From: Juglans regia
Taxonomy: Eukaryota > Streptophyta > Magnoliopsida > Fagales > Juglandaceae
Assembly (NCBI RefSeq): GCF_001411555.2
Contig: NC_049901.1
Location: forward strand, 11,976,681-12,040,680
Reading direction: 5' to 3'
DNA: 64,000 nt
The position numbers and the translations under genes were made by a program. Positions 46,524 through 56,623 of this stretch are shown here, piece by piece. Within the stretch, counting starts at the first letter, position 1, and each line of letters begins with the position of its first letter. The notes beneath the pieces were generated by a model, which ran no database searches, had not been told where the DNA came from, and saw only the letters and a program-made list of their open reading frames with translations.

Positions 46524-48401
46524 GTTCTTCTCTCTTTCTACTGCCCAAAATCGCCCATTTCCCTCTTTTTTTCTTTCTTCTCTCGAAAGCTCCCTACATT
46601 TGATCATTCATCTTCTTCAGCCCGCAAGCACCCTTCTCTCCATCGATCGTCCACGTTGTCGTCTTCTTCCAGCCCATTGCCAATGCTAATGCTCTCACAT
46701 TGTCTGTGGGTCGTAACAGGATACAGTCTGCTCAGAGTCTGATAATAGAATCAGTACTTCTGTCTTGGTGAGTCTAGAATGAAGATTCATCATAAGCTTT
46801 ATCTCCTTCCAAAATTGTTTAACGTTATTTCTTCGAGCTGTAATATTGTGATTACCATATAAATCCTTCGATTTTTTCTCTTTTTGGATTTTCCTGATCT
46901 ACTGGAATTTAGAAATGGCTGACTAGAGTTTTTCATGATAGAGTCAAATCAGTGCCATGAAAACGAAATTAAGTTGCAGATAATCAAAAAGCATCACATT
47001 TATCTATTGGGTTTCCTAAAGCTTTGTTTGTTTCCTGAGAAAATATTTGCTATGGAATTTTATGAGACAACTGTATTATTGGGGGTCTGTGTTTGTGTTT
47101 TTTTTTTTTTGGAAAGCAGTTCTTGGAAAAAATTTAGGGGAAAAGAATCATGCTTGTTGATAGGTCATTATTTTTTCATCTAACTCTAGAGATTGCATGA
47201 TCATTCTCTTTCAATTTCCATATTGGGGAAAGACAACTTATAGTTCAAGTCTCTCTTTTCTTTTGCTTTTATGTTCTTTCTTTTGTTCTTGGTTGAGATG
47301 TACGAATTCAATTCTTGAACATTAAACATGAACTTCATTTTGGACTAAAAGAAGTTTTTTTTTTTTTTTTTTGGTGAGATTTTTTTTTTCCTTTTTGCTT
47401 TCATTTTCTCATTTCCTCTGTTTCTCCTTCGAATTCAAATTTAGGCTGTTTTTCAAATTTAGATTCAATAGTTATCCGAATAAAATTCCTTTCTCAAAAT
47501 GGTATATCGTTGTGCATGTTTTTGGAGAATCTTTGCAGAGAACTTGAGTCTTTCATGTTGGAAGTGAACAAACTGAATTCCAAAAGTTCCCTCTCAATAC
47601 TTGTCATCAATAAGTTATTTAGGAATATTTTTCATATTGCCATTATTTGACCCTTTGTCCAGTTTCTAACAGGTATTTCCCATTATTAGCAAGAACTGCA
47701 GCCATGAATTGCAGCAGAGACTTATGTATATGAGCCTTAATATAATAATTGTTTTTCTTCATCTTCAAGCCCCCACACTAAGAAGTATGAGACATCCTAC
47801 TCCAGTGGAATCAATATGCACATATTTTTCCTTAAAACAATAAAGATAATAAATCATTTTCCTAAGTTTCTTGTTATGATTTATACATGTGAGAACTGCT
47901 TTATGTATGATTTAATTATTTCTTTATATGTGTTGAATGATTTACCGAGTGCTTTGTGGATTGTGTGGTGTCTTGTGAATTTGGACTTGAATTTGGAATC
48001 TTGTGAATTTGGACTTGAATGTGCTGGAATATTGTGAATTACTTTATATGAATTCAGAGTGTGAACATTAAACATGAAGTGAATTTGGACTAAAAGAATG
48101 TTGTTTTTTTTTTCACATGAAGTGCTCTTTTTTCACAGGTTCTTGAACATGCTAATTAAGTTGATGATCTACTTCTTTGAATTATCTCTATTTTTTTTTC
48201 TTCAAATATTATTAAAATATATGAAGTATATTTACAAAATATAAAAAAAAATTATCAAATAATATTAAAATATATGATATTATATTATTATTTTAACTTT
48301 AAAATAATTAATTGAACTCACATAATTAAAAATTAATACTATAGCTAAAAATTTACATTCCAGCCAAATTTTAAAATTGGCAATTGGCCATGCCAATGCT
48401 C
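46298..48401. mobile_element. Harbinger-like TIR element, 2.1 kb
   Basis: TTA at 46295-46297 and at 48402-48404 flank GAGCATTGGCAATGC on the left and, inverted, GAGCATTGGCATGGC on the right. A three-base TTA duplication with GAGC-type ends suits PIF/Harbinger or Tourist elements. A long CT microsatellite (46469-46519), a GTGAGT-like donor near 46769 and leader-like T-rich DNA lie inside; no transposase was seen. A second end-like sequence near 46675-46696 leaves open a smaller element of about 400 bp. Confidence 0.45.
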
Positions 48402-48796
48402 TTACATACCAGTACATGTGCCAGAATAGTTTTCCACCTTCCCGTGCCCAAAGGCTAAAACCCAACTGTTTTAAATCCATAAATTAGATTGAAGAGGCCG
48501 AAGCTGAAAGGCAATGAGCGCACACAAAGTCCAATCCCATCCCTGGTAATCTCTGACTCTGTGGAGAGGAACTCCAAACAGAAAGGGTGGAACACGGTAC
48601 ACAGAGCGGTGAGGAGTGAGCCAACCTTTGCTGACTCCTAAGCACGGAACCGAGGCGTAGCCATGAAAATAGCCAAATCATCCTTTTACTTGAGAAGCAG
48701 CCCTACCTTCTTCATGAACATAGCCTAATAATTTCTTGCGCTATTAAAAAAATCCTTGTTTTTTTAAGCAAGTGTTTTTCTTTCTTTTTGATCGAT

Positions 48797-51152
48797 ATGC
48801 AATTTCAAATACCCAGATTGCGAAACTTGTCGATGATAAAAAAAAATTCATTGATTTCATCAGCTGCGCCAACTCATTTTTCTTCGTTTCTTTCTACACC
48901 TACTTTATGTCACAAGTGGAAGAACAAGGGGAAGTCAGTAAGTTTATTATGTTTCTTTCTTTCTATTCTGTTTCAAAGATTTTTTGTTCTGTGTGTATTA
49001 ATGATGCTTGCTTATTATCCTTAATTTTCTCGGAAGTTCGTATTTTGTGTGGATATGAATGTGTTCTGTTTCTTCCATTACGTGTTTGCAGGCATGCATT
49101 TCTGTTTTACTTTTTAATTGTTTGTATACATGGAGCCGTTGCCATAATAAACTTGAATAAGAACCTCTCTTTTAGAATGGTGGGAGTTTAAATGGTTAAA
49201 TCTCTTGAATTCTTAAAATGCTAAGATGGGACTTGTATCAAATTCTATTTAAATCTATGTATACCTAATTTTGAATATTTCGATCTTAATTTCCATTGAG
49301 TACCAGTGGTTTCGGTTCAAATTATTTTGTGGCCATCCATTTCGGTTTAGTATTGAATCAAGTGATAAGGGCTGATATATTCATCCATCGCCCCAAAGTC
49401 TGTCGCATTCAGTTAGATAATTTACATACCAATTGCTAAAGTATAGAATCTAGATGCCTAGCCATCTATCTCGTTATTAATTGATTGATGGTGAATACAG
49501 AAACATTCACAGATAAGGGGTGAATTAGTAGTGTCATCAAAATCCTCATTTGAGATTATTTAGCTCATCTTTAACATTACGAAGTAGGACAAAGGGCTTT
49601 GACACCAATTCTGAAGCAGGAAAGCTGCACAGTATGCTAATTATAGGTTACTTATAATAAAAAAAAAGGTAAGTATGCTAAATATTAAACCTCAGGAAAG
49701 ACTGTGCCTGGGTTGAGTATATAGAGGCATTACACTTCGAATTGGGCTCAAAGAGATTTTTTTTTTATAGGTAAAAGTGAAATTATATTGATAAGAAAAG
49801 GCATAGCCCAAGTACACAGGGAGTATACATCGAATATTATGCCTAATTACCACTAAGCACTAGTGAGAGATACAAGCAAATCATGAAAATAGGAGGCAAA
49901 TTAAAAATATTGAAGGGTTAGAGAGGGCTGAAAATAGGAGGCAAAGTTGCAGGATTTTCTGGACAGTGTAGGATCTAGGAAGGGGTTTGGGTTTTATGGT
50001 GGCAAAGGTAGGTGAAGTTTAGGAACTCAGTGTTTCGAATAGAGAAAGAAAAGAGGTTTGGTTTGGAGGCATAGCAAGGAAGAAATTTGAAGTTTTGGTG
50101 TCTAGCCTGTTAATGGTAACCCAGAAACTTTGTTTTCGCTTTGGAGTTGTTTGGGCGCTAATTAAATGAAGAATATTTCAGATTTTAGACAAAGAATGGT
50201 TCAGGAGTTTGTGACAGATAGAGCTATTCATAAAAATTGACTTTCAAGAAGATTGCATGTCCTCCATGAGCTGAAGGTCTTGTCTGGAAAGGGTTAGGTG
50301 GCAGCCCACAAATTGCAGTAGTGTGAAAAATGCTCCCCATTATTTACCTTTACCTTATTTGCTGTATATGGAATGAAAGCAATGATTGGATCTTTGACGA
50401 CCACAAACAGTTGCTGGAGGAGCTCAAAACCCTTATCTTTTCTTTATCAATACAATCGTCCATTGGGACAGCTTCAACCGACTGTAATGGGCTAAAATTC
50501 CATGATTTTCTTGTATCTTTTTCTCCTTCTAGATAGGTGTCTGTCTTGTATCAATAAAGTTTTTGTACCTATCAGAAGAAAGGTGTCTGTCTTGCATACG
50601 TTTAGTGTACTTTGGTAGCTCCTTTTGCTCTCTTTAATAAAGATTTCTCACTTCTAACATAACAAAGAGCTGATCATATTTTTGTGAGGTGTGAGGGAGA
50701 TTTGTGTACCAAAATGAAGGGTTTCAAAAGGATTTCATGTGCTCGTGGTTCTTCAGAGTTTTTGCTAAGCTGTAGGGTGACTCTTTATTGCCGTATGAAA
50801 GAAGACAGATAGTAGAACTTATTATACTTTTAGAAATTAAATCTTCAATCACTTTCTTACAACCACTGAAGTCCTGAGCAAAAAAAGGGGAATGCATTAT
50901 TGATGTCATCAATTTGATAATTGAAGTTTGGCCTTTATTTCTTTGTCAGTTCTATGATTTTCCTTTAATCTTGGACAAGTTTCTTGTTTCCACAAATTTC
51001 TTCAGTTTTCAATTCAGAGTTACATCAGATATGCGGTACATCAAAAGCGTGCTGACACAAAGAGAGTTCTTAAAGACCTCTTCAAAAGTGGGTCCTCAAA
51101 GCTCTGGGTACACTTTGCCTACGTACACCTCTCCTTTGTTAAACACTACTGA
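48797..51152 (+). CDS. Tentative two-exon small protein, 91 aa
   Basis: Exon 1 is 48797-48937, ending at a CA|GTAAGT donor. Exon 2 is 51018-51152, after a T-rich CAG acceptor. Both are phase 0. The 47 N-terminal residues are basic and hydroxylated with few acids (MQFQIPRLRNLSM...), like an organelle transit peptide. Exon 2 gives YIRYAVHQKRADTKRVLKDL, a basic amphipathic stretch. I do not recognise the family. The intron holds LINE fragments and two micro-insertions. A 21-codon open frame at 48663-48728 upstream starts ATGAAAATAGCC and could be a uORF or an alternative first exon. The call rests only on splice and frame agreement and may be wrong. Confidence 0.33.
49631..49681 (+). repeat. Micro LINE-tail insertion
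   Basis: AGTATGCTAA is present at 49631-49640 and 49672-49681. Between them are 31 bases containing GGTTACTTATAATAAAAAAA, the form of LINE 3' ends in this window. Confidence 0.55.
49755..49900 (-). mobile_element. LINE 3'-end fragment, antisense
   Basis: A T tract, then ATAGGTAAAAGTGAAATTAT, then GGCATAGCCCAAGTACACAG and GGAGTATACATCG, is the complement of a plant LINE tail (GTATACTCCCTGTGTACTTG form). It is strongly 5'-truncated and has no coding content. Confidence 0.6.
50330..50660 (+). mobile_element. LINE ORF2 C-terminus and 3' tail
   Basis: Residues CIWNESNDWIFDDHKQLLEE and CNGLKFHDFLVSFS match the last part of plant LINE ORF2. A stop at 50534 and a tail with GTGTACTTTGGTAGC and AATAAAGATTTCTCA follow. 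The element is 5'-truncated. A smaller insertion lies inside it (50549-50580). Confidence 0.6.
50535..50594 (+). repeat. Nested micro LINE-tail insertion
   Basis: AGGTGTCTGTCTTG occurs at 50535-50548 and 50581-50594. The 32 bases between them contain AATAAAGTTTTTGTACCTATC and end AGAAGAA, again a LINE 3' end. The perfect 14-bp duplication interrupts the tail of an older LINE fragment. Confidence 0.7.
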
Positions 51153-52828
51153 TTCTTTATTTGGTATTTTTGGTGGAATATCACGTTATCATAACATGGA
51201 TGTATACAACTTTTAGCTTGTTGATTCTAATTCATTGAGAAACTACATTTAGAATGTGTGTTCATGTCATCAATCTGCTTGGATATTTAGTTTTTGAGTT
51301 GTAGTTATCATTCAAATTTCTTCTTGATGGTAAGTGGCATGCTTAGATTTTGCTTAAATTATTATGGCGCACTGATTTTGCTTGCTCGTTGAAATCCTTT
51401 GACACAATGAATGTCTTGGGGGCCTATGTTGACCTTAAGTTTTCCATTGTATGCATCACTAGGCCATTGAAAAAGTTAAAGTCATCTCAGAAGTGATGAT
51501 GGCAATTTCACATTATAGATTTGGGTGCTTGAGGATGATGAGAGTTCATATGGGAACACACTCGTCTGCAGAGGAGAGTCATTCATATAGCTTTGATAAG
51601 AAAGGTCAATCAAAGTTCTCGCCAAGCTGAAAAAACTCACAAGAAACTAAAACGTAAGCTTCGCCCCTTTGACTTCTAATTCCCTTTTAGTTTTTTTTTT
51701 TTTTTTTACCAATAGTTGTAGTTTCTATAGGCGTATGTCGTGGAACAAACTAGTTCAGTGGTTGGGTTGAGGGCTAATGGGTTGAGGGCTAAAGTGACCA
51801 AGTAATTCTCCAATATTTCCCAATTTCAGCAGAAATCACCATTATGCATGCAAAGCCATTGGAGGGGATCATGATTGGGGGGTTGCTGATGGTAGGAGCC
51901 AGGAGGGGCGTAACCACACATTATGTAGTCACTGAATTTGCAGTTTAAATGAAGTATCCGGATTGACAGTTTTCTCTCATTATTTTTCCTTTCCACCATT
52001 ACCATTGCCAAGTCTAAATTTTGACTAAAAGTTGGCTTTAACCTCTAACATCCACATTAGACTAGCCATTTCAAAATCAAAATAATAATATAATATTATA
52101 TATTTTAATAATTTTTTCTAATTTTTTTTTTATATTTTACAAATGCACTCTATATATTAATTAATAATTTAATTTTTACTGTCCAAGCAAATTATTTAAT
52201 TTTTAAAATTTTAAAATAAAAATAATATTAAAAAATTATTTAATTTTTAATAAAACATTTCATCTCTTTCTTATTTATATGTTACAACGAACAAACTGAC
52301 ATCATCCATCAGTACGCCCAGACTCGGGCTTCTAAAGTCCCGTCAGTGTCCAGCTCGAACGTTTTTACTTTCAAAATTCAAAATTTAAACGGCTTAATAG
52401 ATTAAAATAACATTTTACCCTTTGATGGGTTTGTTCTGTTTTCACTTTTAATTAAAATAATAGAGTTTATTATTAAAAAATTAATTTATTTTTATATAAA
52501 TTTTATATTTATTTATTTTTTTAAAACAATTGTACAATATTTACACATTTACGACTATAATCATATAATTTCATTTCTCGTGTCATAATAATAATATTTT
52601 CTAATCAACCCTTCTCTTTGGAATGAAATATCCTTACATGATGACTACTGCTGAATCAATTCAGTCAAACCCATCTATCTGCTCAGATTAAGAACATGAA
52701 ATATAGCATTGAAATTGGAATCGAATCCCATCAAATAATTCCTTCCTACATGTAGAAAAGAAAAATAAGCATTCACACTCCCACAATTAGTGAAACACAT
52801 CTGCCAAGACACAGAACAAGTTAAACAG
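51153..52828. other. Intergenic DNA, no gene seen
   Basis: It has a T tract near 51690-51709, a duplicated GGGTTGAGGGCTAA near 51763-51792 and AT-rich dispersed-repeat text at 52080-52260 and 52440-52560. The last part is likely the 3' UTR of the minus-strand membrane-protein gene. Confidence 0.45.
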
Positions 52829-53422
52829 CTAAAAACAGAGGAGGACGACAGAGGATGAGACCATAATCCCATAGATCAAGATCAAGAACCCAAAATGCAA
52901 AGCCCAGTTCCTCTTGAACTTACCAAAGTAACTCTCGGGAGGCTCTTGGTAATGAATCTCAAACTCATCGTCCCCAACCCCGTCGAACTGCTCGCCCCCG
53001 GTGGCGCTTATTTTCATCTTCATCTCCCTGAGCTTCTCGGTGGCCAGCCCAAGAGTGAGCTTGTGGCAGCGCCTCTGGTACTTGAACCCGTTGATGCACC
53101 TGAGGGTCTGCGCCACTGAGACGTAGAAGATGAGATGAGAGAGGGAGAGGATGGTGATGGGGATCCAGCAATGGCGGCACTGGAGGCGAGGGGACTGGGA
53201 CTGGGAGAGAAAGACGATGCCCAAGAAGATGAAGAAGAGCTGGAAGAGCTTGTGAAGCTCCTTCTTTTGGAGGTCTATGGATCGCTTCTTCTCCAGGGTC
53301 TTCTCGAAGTGTAGCTGGATTATGGTGTTAAGGGCCTGGAAGGCTGTCTCTTTCGGGATTGCTTGGTGGTGTTGTTGCTGGTGATGGTTGTGGGTTTGGT
53401 GGTAGGGTTCGTACTCCGCCAT
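52829..53422 (-). CDS. Single-exon three-pass membrane protein
   Basis: One open frame of 197 aa with no intron needed. The N-terminus is His/Gln-rich (HNHHQQQHHQ, 11-20). Helical, charged residues 25-57 follow. Hydrophobic segments lie near 58-74, 86-105 and 174-197, the last reaching the C-terminus. Between them are a basic Cys-rich turn (CINGFKYQRRCHK, 109-121) and an acidic loop (148-162). The layout resembles small uncharacterised plant membrane proteins. Function and membrane are unknown. The start at 53422 is the only ATG giving the complete N-terminus. Base composition is GC-richer than its surroundings, as expected for a real exon. Confidence 0.75.
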   Translation of the reverse strand: MAEYEPYHQTHNHHQQQHHQAIPKETAFQALNTIIQLHFEKTLEKKRSIDLQKKELHKLFQLFFIFLGIVFLSQSQSPRLQCRHCWIPITILSLSHLIFYVSVAQTLRCINGFKYQRRCHKLTLGLATEKLREMKMKISATGGEQFDGVGDDEFEIHYQEPPESYFGKFKRNWALHFGFLILIYGIMVSSSVVLLCF

Positions 53423-53955
53423 TGATGGTAGAGAGAGGGAGAGAGTTCGGTGAAAGGGGCGTTTACAGCAGTTTAAAGTTCAGAATGGCAATGGAGTTTG
53501 GCTCAAATCTCGTTGCACTTTCACTCGGGATAGTAAGTGGAAGTGAAATGATGGCACTCCGGTAACTTTCTTGCCCTTTGGGCAGTGCGTACTTTGAAGG
53601 TTCAGCGGTACAAAACCAACGGTAAAAATTAAAATAGAGGTGATATGAGTCCTGTTGGTACTTCAAAGATGGTGGGTAAAATTATAATAAGTCATTTATT
53701 TTTATATTTATTATATTAGGGAAATTAAAAAACCAATACTTTTGTATTAATTGATCTATCATTAATTAATATATTAATAAATAAGTTTGGAATTCTTTAA
53801 TCTTTGAATTCACATAACGGTCTTTTTTTTCCTTTTTCCCTCCCCCCCCCCCGGCGGGAAGTTTACCTATACTTTTGTTGATATACCAATACTTGGGTGT
53901 AGAATAACTATCATTAAAAAAGAAGTTTGAGAGTGTCTCACCTCAAAATATTTAT

Positions 53956-54169
53956 GTGCGGTTTGTATAGTGAGTTGAAATGAAATAAATTAAGATAAAA
54001 GTTGAAAGTTAAATAAAATATTGTTAGAATATTATTTTTTAATATTATTATTATTTTGAGATTTAAAAAAATTAAATTATTTATTATATTTTGTATAAAA
54101 ATTTAGAAAAATAGTAATAATTAAATTAGATGAAATGAAATGAAATATTTCTTGTATCCAAATGGGGCC
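53956..54169. mobile_element. MITE, CGTTTG family
   Basis: GCGGTTTGTATAGTGAGTTG on the left and TTGTATCCAAATGGGGCC on the right form imperfect inverted ends. The core AAATAAAATATTGTTAGAAT is shared with the copy at 9225. Confidence 0.6.
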
Positions 54170-54170
54170 A

Positions 54171-54345
54171 AGTTCTGTTTAGATATTAAGATTATCTCAG
54201 TTCATTTGTGAAAAATAGTAAAATAATTTGTAAATAGTAATGAAATAATTATGAATAATTTATTAATAGTAATGAATTGTTTATGGATAGTAATAAAATA
54301 GTCTAGAGATATCTGAGAACATTTATATTTCCTAACAGACCCTTA
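54171..54345. mobile_element. Second MITE type, ATAGTAATGAA repeats
   Basis: GTTCTGTTTAGATATTAAGA on the left and TTTCCTAACAGACCC on the right resemble inverted ends. Repeated AATAGTAATGAA(T) blocks lie between. It abuts the previous MITE. Confidence 0.45.
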
Positions 54346-54534
54346 AAGCACTGACATTGACTTAGCCAATGAAATCTCTAATATGACTAATATCCTTTAA
54401 AATGAGGCTGCAATGGATTAGGCATCATTAAATTTAGATGATTTTGAGCTACAGTAAAATATTTTAGAAGTCATATTGGGCCGGTCACTTTAGAAAAATT
54501 ATTTATTATCCCACTTGTTTATTATTTAAAAATG

Positions 54535-54650
54535 AGTTTATATGCCAACGGCCGCCTAATGGCACAAGACCCACATCTAATAGAGATTATGGATTCGACC
54601 CCACTCCCCCAATGTAAAAAAAAAAAAAAAAAAAAAAAAAAGTTTATATG
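54535..54650 (+). mobile_element. SINE with 10-bp target duplication
   Basis: AGTTTATATG is at 54535-54544 and 54641-54650. The insert, 54545-54640, contains a B-box-like GGATTCGACCCC (54591-54602), a C-rich spacer and a run of about 25 A. A weak A-box may lie near 54556. This is the pattern of a tRNA-derived SINE, probably 5'-truncated. Confidence 0.7.
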
Positions 54651-54985
54651 ATCCTAGATTATTTCAATTCATTTGTATGTTGAGTTTTGGGTGACTATTT
54701 TTAAAAATACAATTTTTCTAAACGGCTATAGGCTCCCGAAATGTGTCTATGCACTGGCCGGAGATTCAGTGGGATGAAGAGTGTACGGATAGAAAAACGA
54801 AAAATTAGTGAAAAGCCAAAAAAGTAACATATTAGCTAAATTTTGCATAGAGTTTTATCTAAACCAACTCATAACAAGTATCGTAATGGAGTTTCTAACT
54901 GACATTTTTTTATCTTTTCCCTCCCAAATCCCACCTCCCTTACACGTGGCCCCATTTTTTATTCTCGTGTTAATTTATGGATTTT

Positions 54986-55160
54986 AGGCTCCGATATTGA
55001 AAGTATTTTATTTCATTTTATAACTATAATTTTTTTAATTTTTTATATAAAATATAATAAATAATTCAATTTTTTCAAATCGTAAAATAATAATAATATT
55101 ATAATAATATTTTATTCAATTCTTAACTTTTATCTTAACTTACCATCCAAACGGCACCTT
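54986..55160. mobile_element. MITE, CGTTTG family
   Basis: GGCTCCGATATTGAAAGTAT begins the element, and TTACCATCCAAACGGCACC ends it. AATAATAATATTATAATAAT and TTTTATATAAAATATAAT blocks in the core match other copies. Confidence 0.55.
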
Positions 55161-55249
55161 AATTTTTAGTTGCCAAATCTACTTCTCAAGGTTGCCATCA
55201 TCATCAAGTACACATCACATGGTTGGATCCTACGCCCAGAACTCTATTG

Positions 55250-55310
55250 AGAGAAAAAAGAAACCTAGGCCGCATCTTTTGCTAACGTGACCTAGGTTTC
55301 TTTTTTCTCT
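55250..55310 (+). repeat. Perfect 20-bp inverted repeat, 21-base loop
   Basis: AGAGAAAAAAGAAACCTAGG (55250-55269) and its exact complement CCTAGGTTTCTTTTTTCTCT (55291-55310) surround a 21-base loop. It lies about 40 bases before the LINE ORF1 start at 55348. Confidence 0.8.
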
Positions 55311-55347
55311 ATGTTTTGCGATCGCGTGGTTTACCTTGCTTGGCCGC

Positions 55348-56614
55348 ATGACGTCGGACTCTCAGCCTCTGGTGGCCCGCCCTTCCTTTGTCAATATTGT
55401 TGTGGATTCCCCGAAGCCTCTCCCTGAGGTTGCTATTCCTATGCGTCGACCTGGCTTCAAAAATGGAGAAATGTTCTTTCATTTCTCTCCAGAGGAAATC
55501 GAGCGCTCGGCCTCACCATTTTGATTTACAGTGGTTCTAAAATTCCTGAGGAAACTTCCCTCTCTGGATAGTATTCGGAAATTCATCAAGATGCGTTGGG
55601 GTTTGATGATGCAGCCAATGGTGGGCGAGATGAGCAAAGCTGCTAATGTGATGGTTCGATTGATGAATGAGGAAGACACATTCACAGGAATTTTTTGACA
55701 TTGATGGTGTGCCCTATTGCATTTTTCCTTGGTCTCCTGCTTTTGATGAGAATATTGAACTAGTGAATGCTCCAGTGTGGCTATTCTTGTCAGGGTTACC
55801 CCCAAATTTTTATCACTTTTCGATGTTGAAAATCCTTACTAGGGGTTATGGAAGGTTTCTGAGGAGAGACAATGCCACTGCATGTGTCTCTCGACCGAAA
55901 TGTGCTAGATGTTGTGTTGTGATGGACATCTCTCAACCGATCAGTGAGGGATTTTGGATTGGTTCCCCTGGTGAACTTGGTAGTCCATACCATGAGGTTA
56001 TCTTTGAGACTCTCCCTGCATTTTGTCATCACTGTCATGTTCAGGGGCACATTGAGACCAATTGTAGGAAAACAACTAAGGCAGGAGAGGAGGGAGTTCA
56101 AGTGAATTTGAAGAGGTCTACGCCAGTATGGTCTCAGGTGGAGAGGCCTGAATTAGATCAGCAAGAGAAGCGAAATAAACGAAGGGAAGAAATTTTGAAA
56201 AGCAATAAACAGAGGCAAAGTTTAAGGGTGACTAGTGATCAAGTCTTGTATGCTTCCAATGAAGGTATCATGAGGAATTTTAGGGAAGGTCATGACTTAA
56301 TAGATGGTGTTAATACTGTAGGTTTTGTTGAAAATTTTATGGAGGAGGATGAGGGGGATGTAACCCCTCGGGAAGCTTATTTGAATTTAGCTCAAAACCG
56401 GCAAACTCCACGTAGCTCCTTAAAAATGGTGGATGAAATTTTGGAATATGATGTGGCTCTGTCGGATTCTGAATGCATGTTTAAGGCTAGGAAAATTGCT
56501 CGAAAGGATTACGAGTCTGACCCGGAGATGGGGGTAAAAATACGAGAAATTTTGGAGGATGGGAACATGAAAGTTGGGGTGAGGCACGAGGTCACTACCC
56601 ACTCCAAAAAATAG
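55348..56614 (+). pseudogene. LINE ORF1 relic with zinc knuckle
   Basis: The relic starts at ATG 55348 (MTSDSQPLVARPSF...). A stop lies near 55522 and the frame changes before 55700. The later piece is open from about 55667 to 56614. It holds a CCHC-like knuckle, CHHCHVQGHIETNC, at 56024-56065, and a charged C-terminus. The protein would bind element RNA. Confidence 0.65.
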
Positions 56615-56623
56615 CGTTAATTT

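Larger units (their letters stand above)
53423..55249. other. Upstream region and MITE cluster
   Basis: The first 250 bases are the probable promoter of the membrane-protein gene. Then come two adjacent MITEs, a SINE and a further MITE (separate entries), and AT-rich DNA. No coding region is seen. Confidence 0.5.

Noticed and set aside
48772..49191. 139-aa hydrophobic frame
   Set aside because: It overlaps the tentative exon in another frame and is rich in Phe/Ser/Leu from T-rich DNA; no family resemblance.
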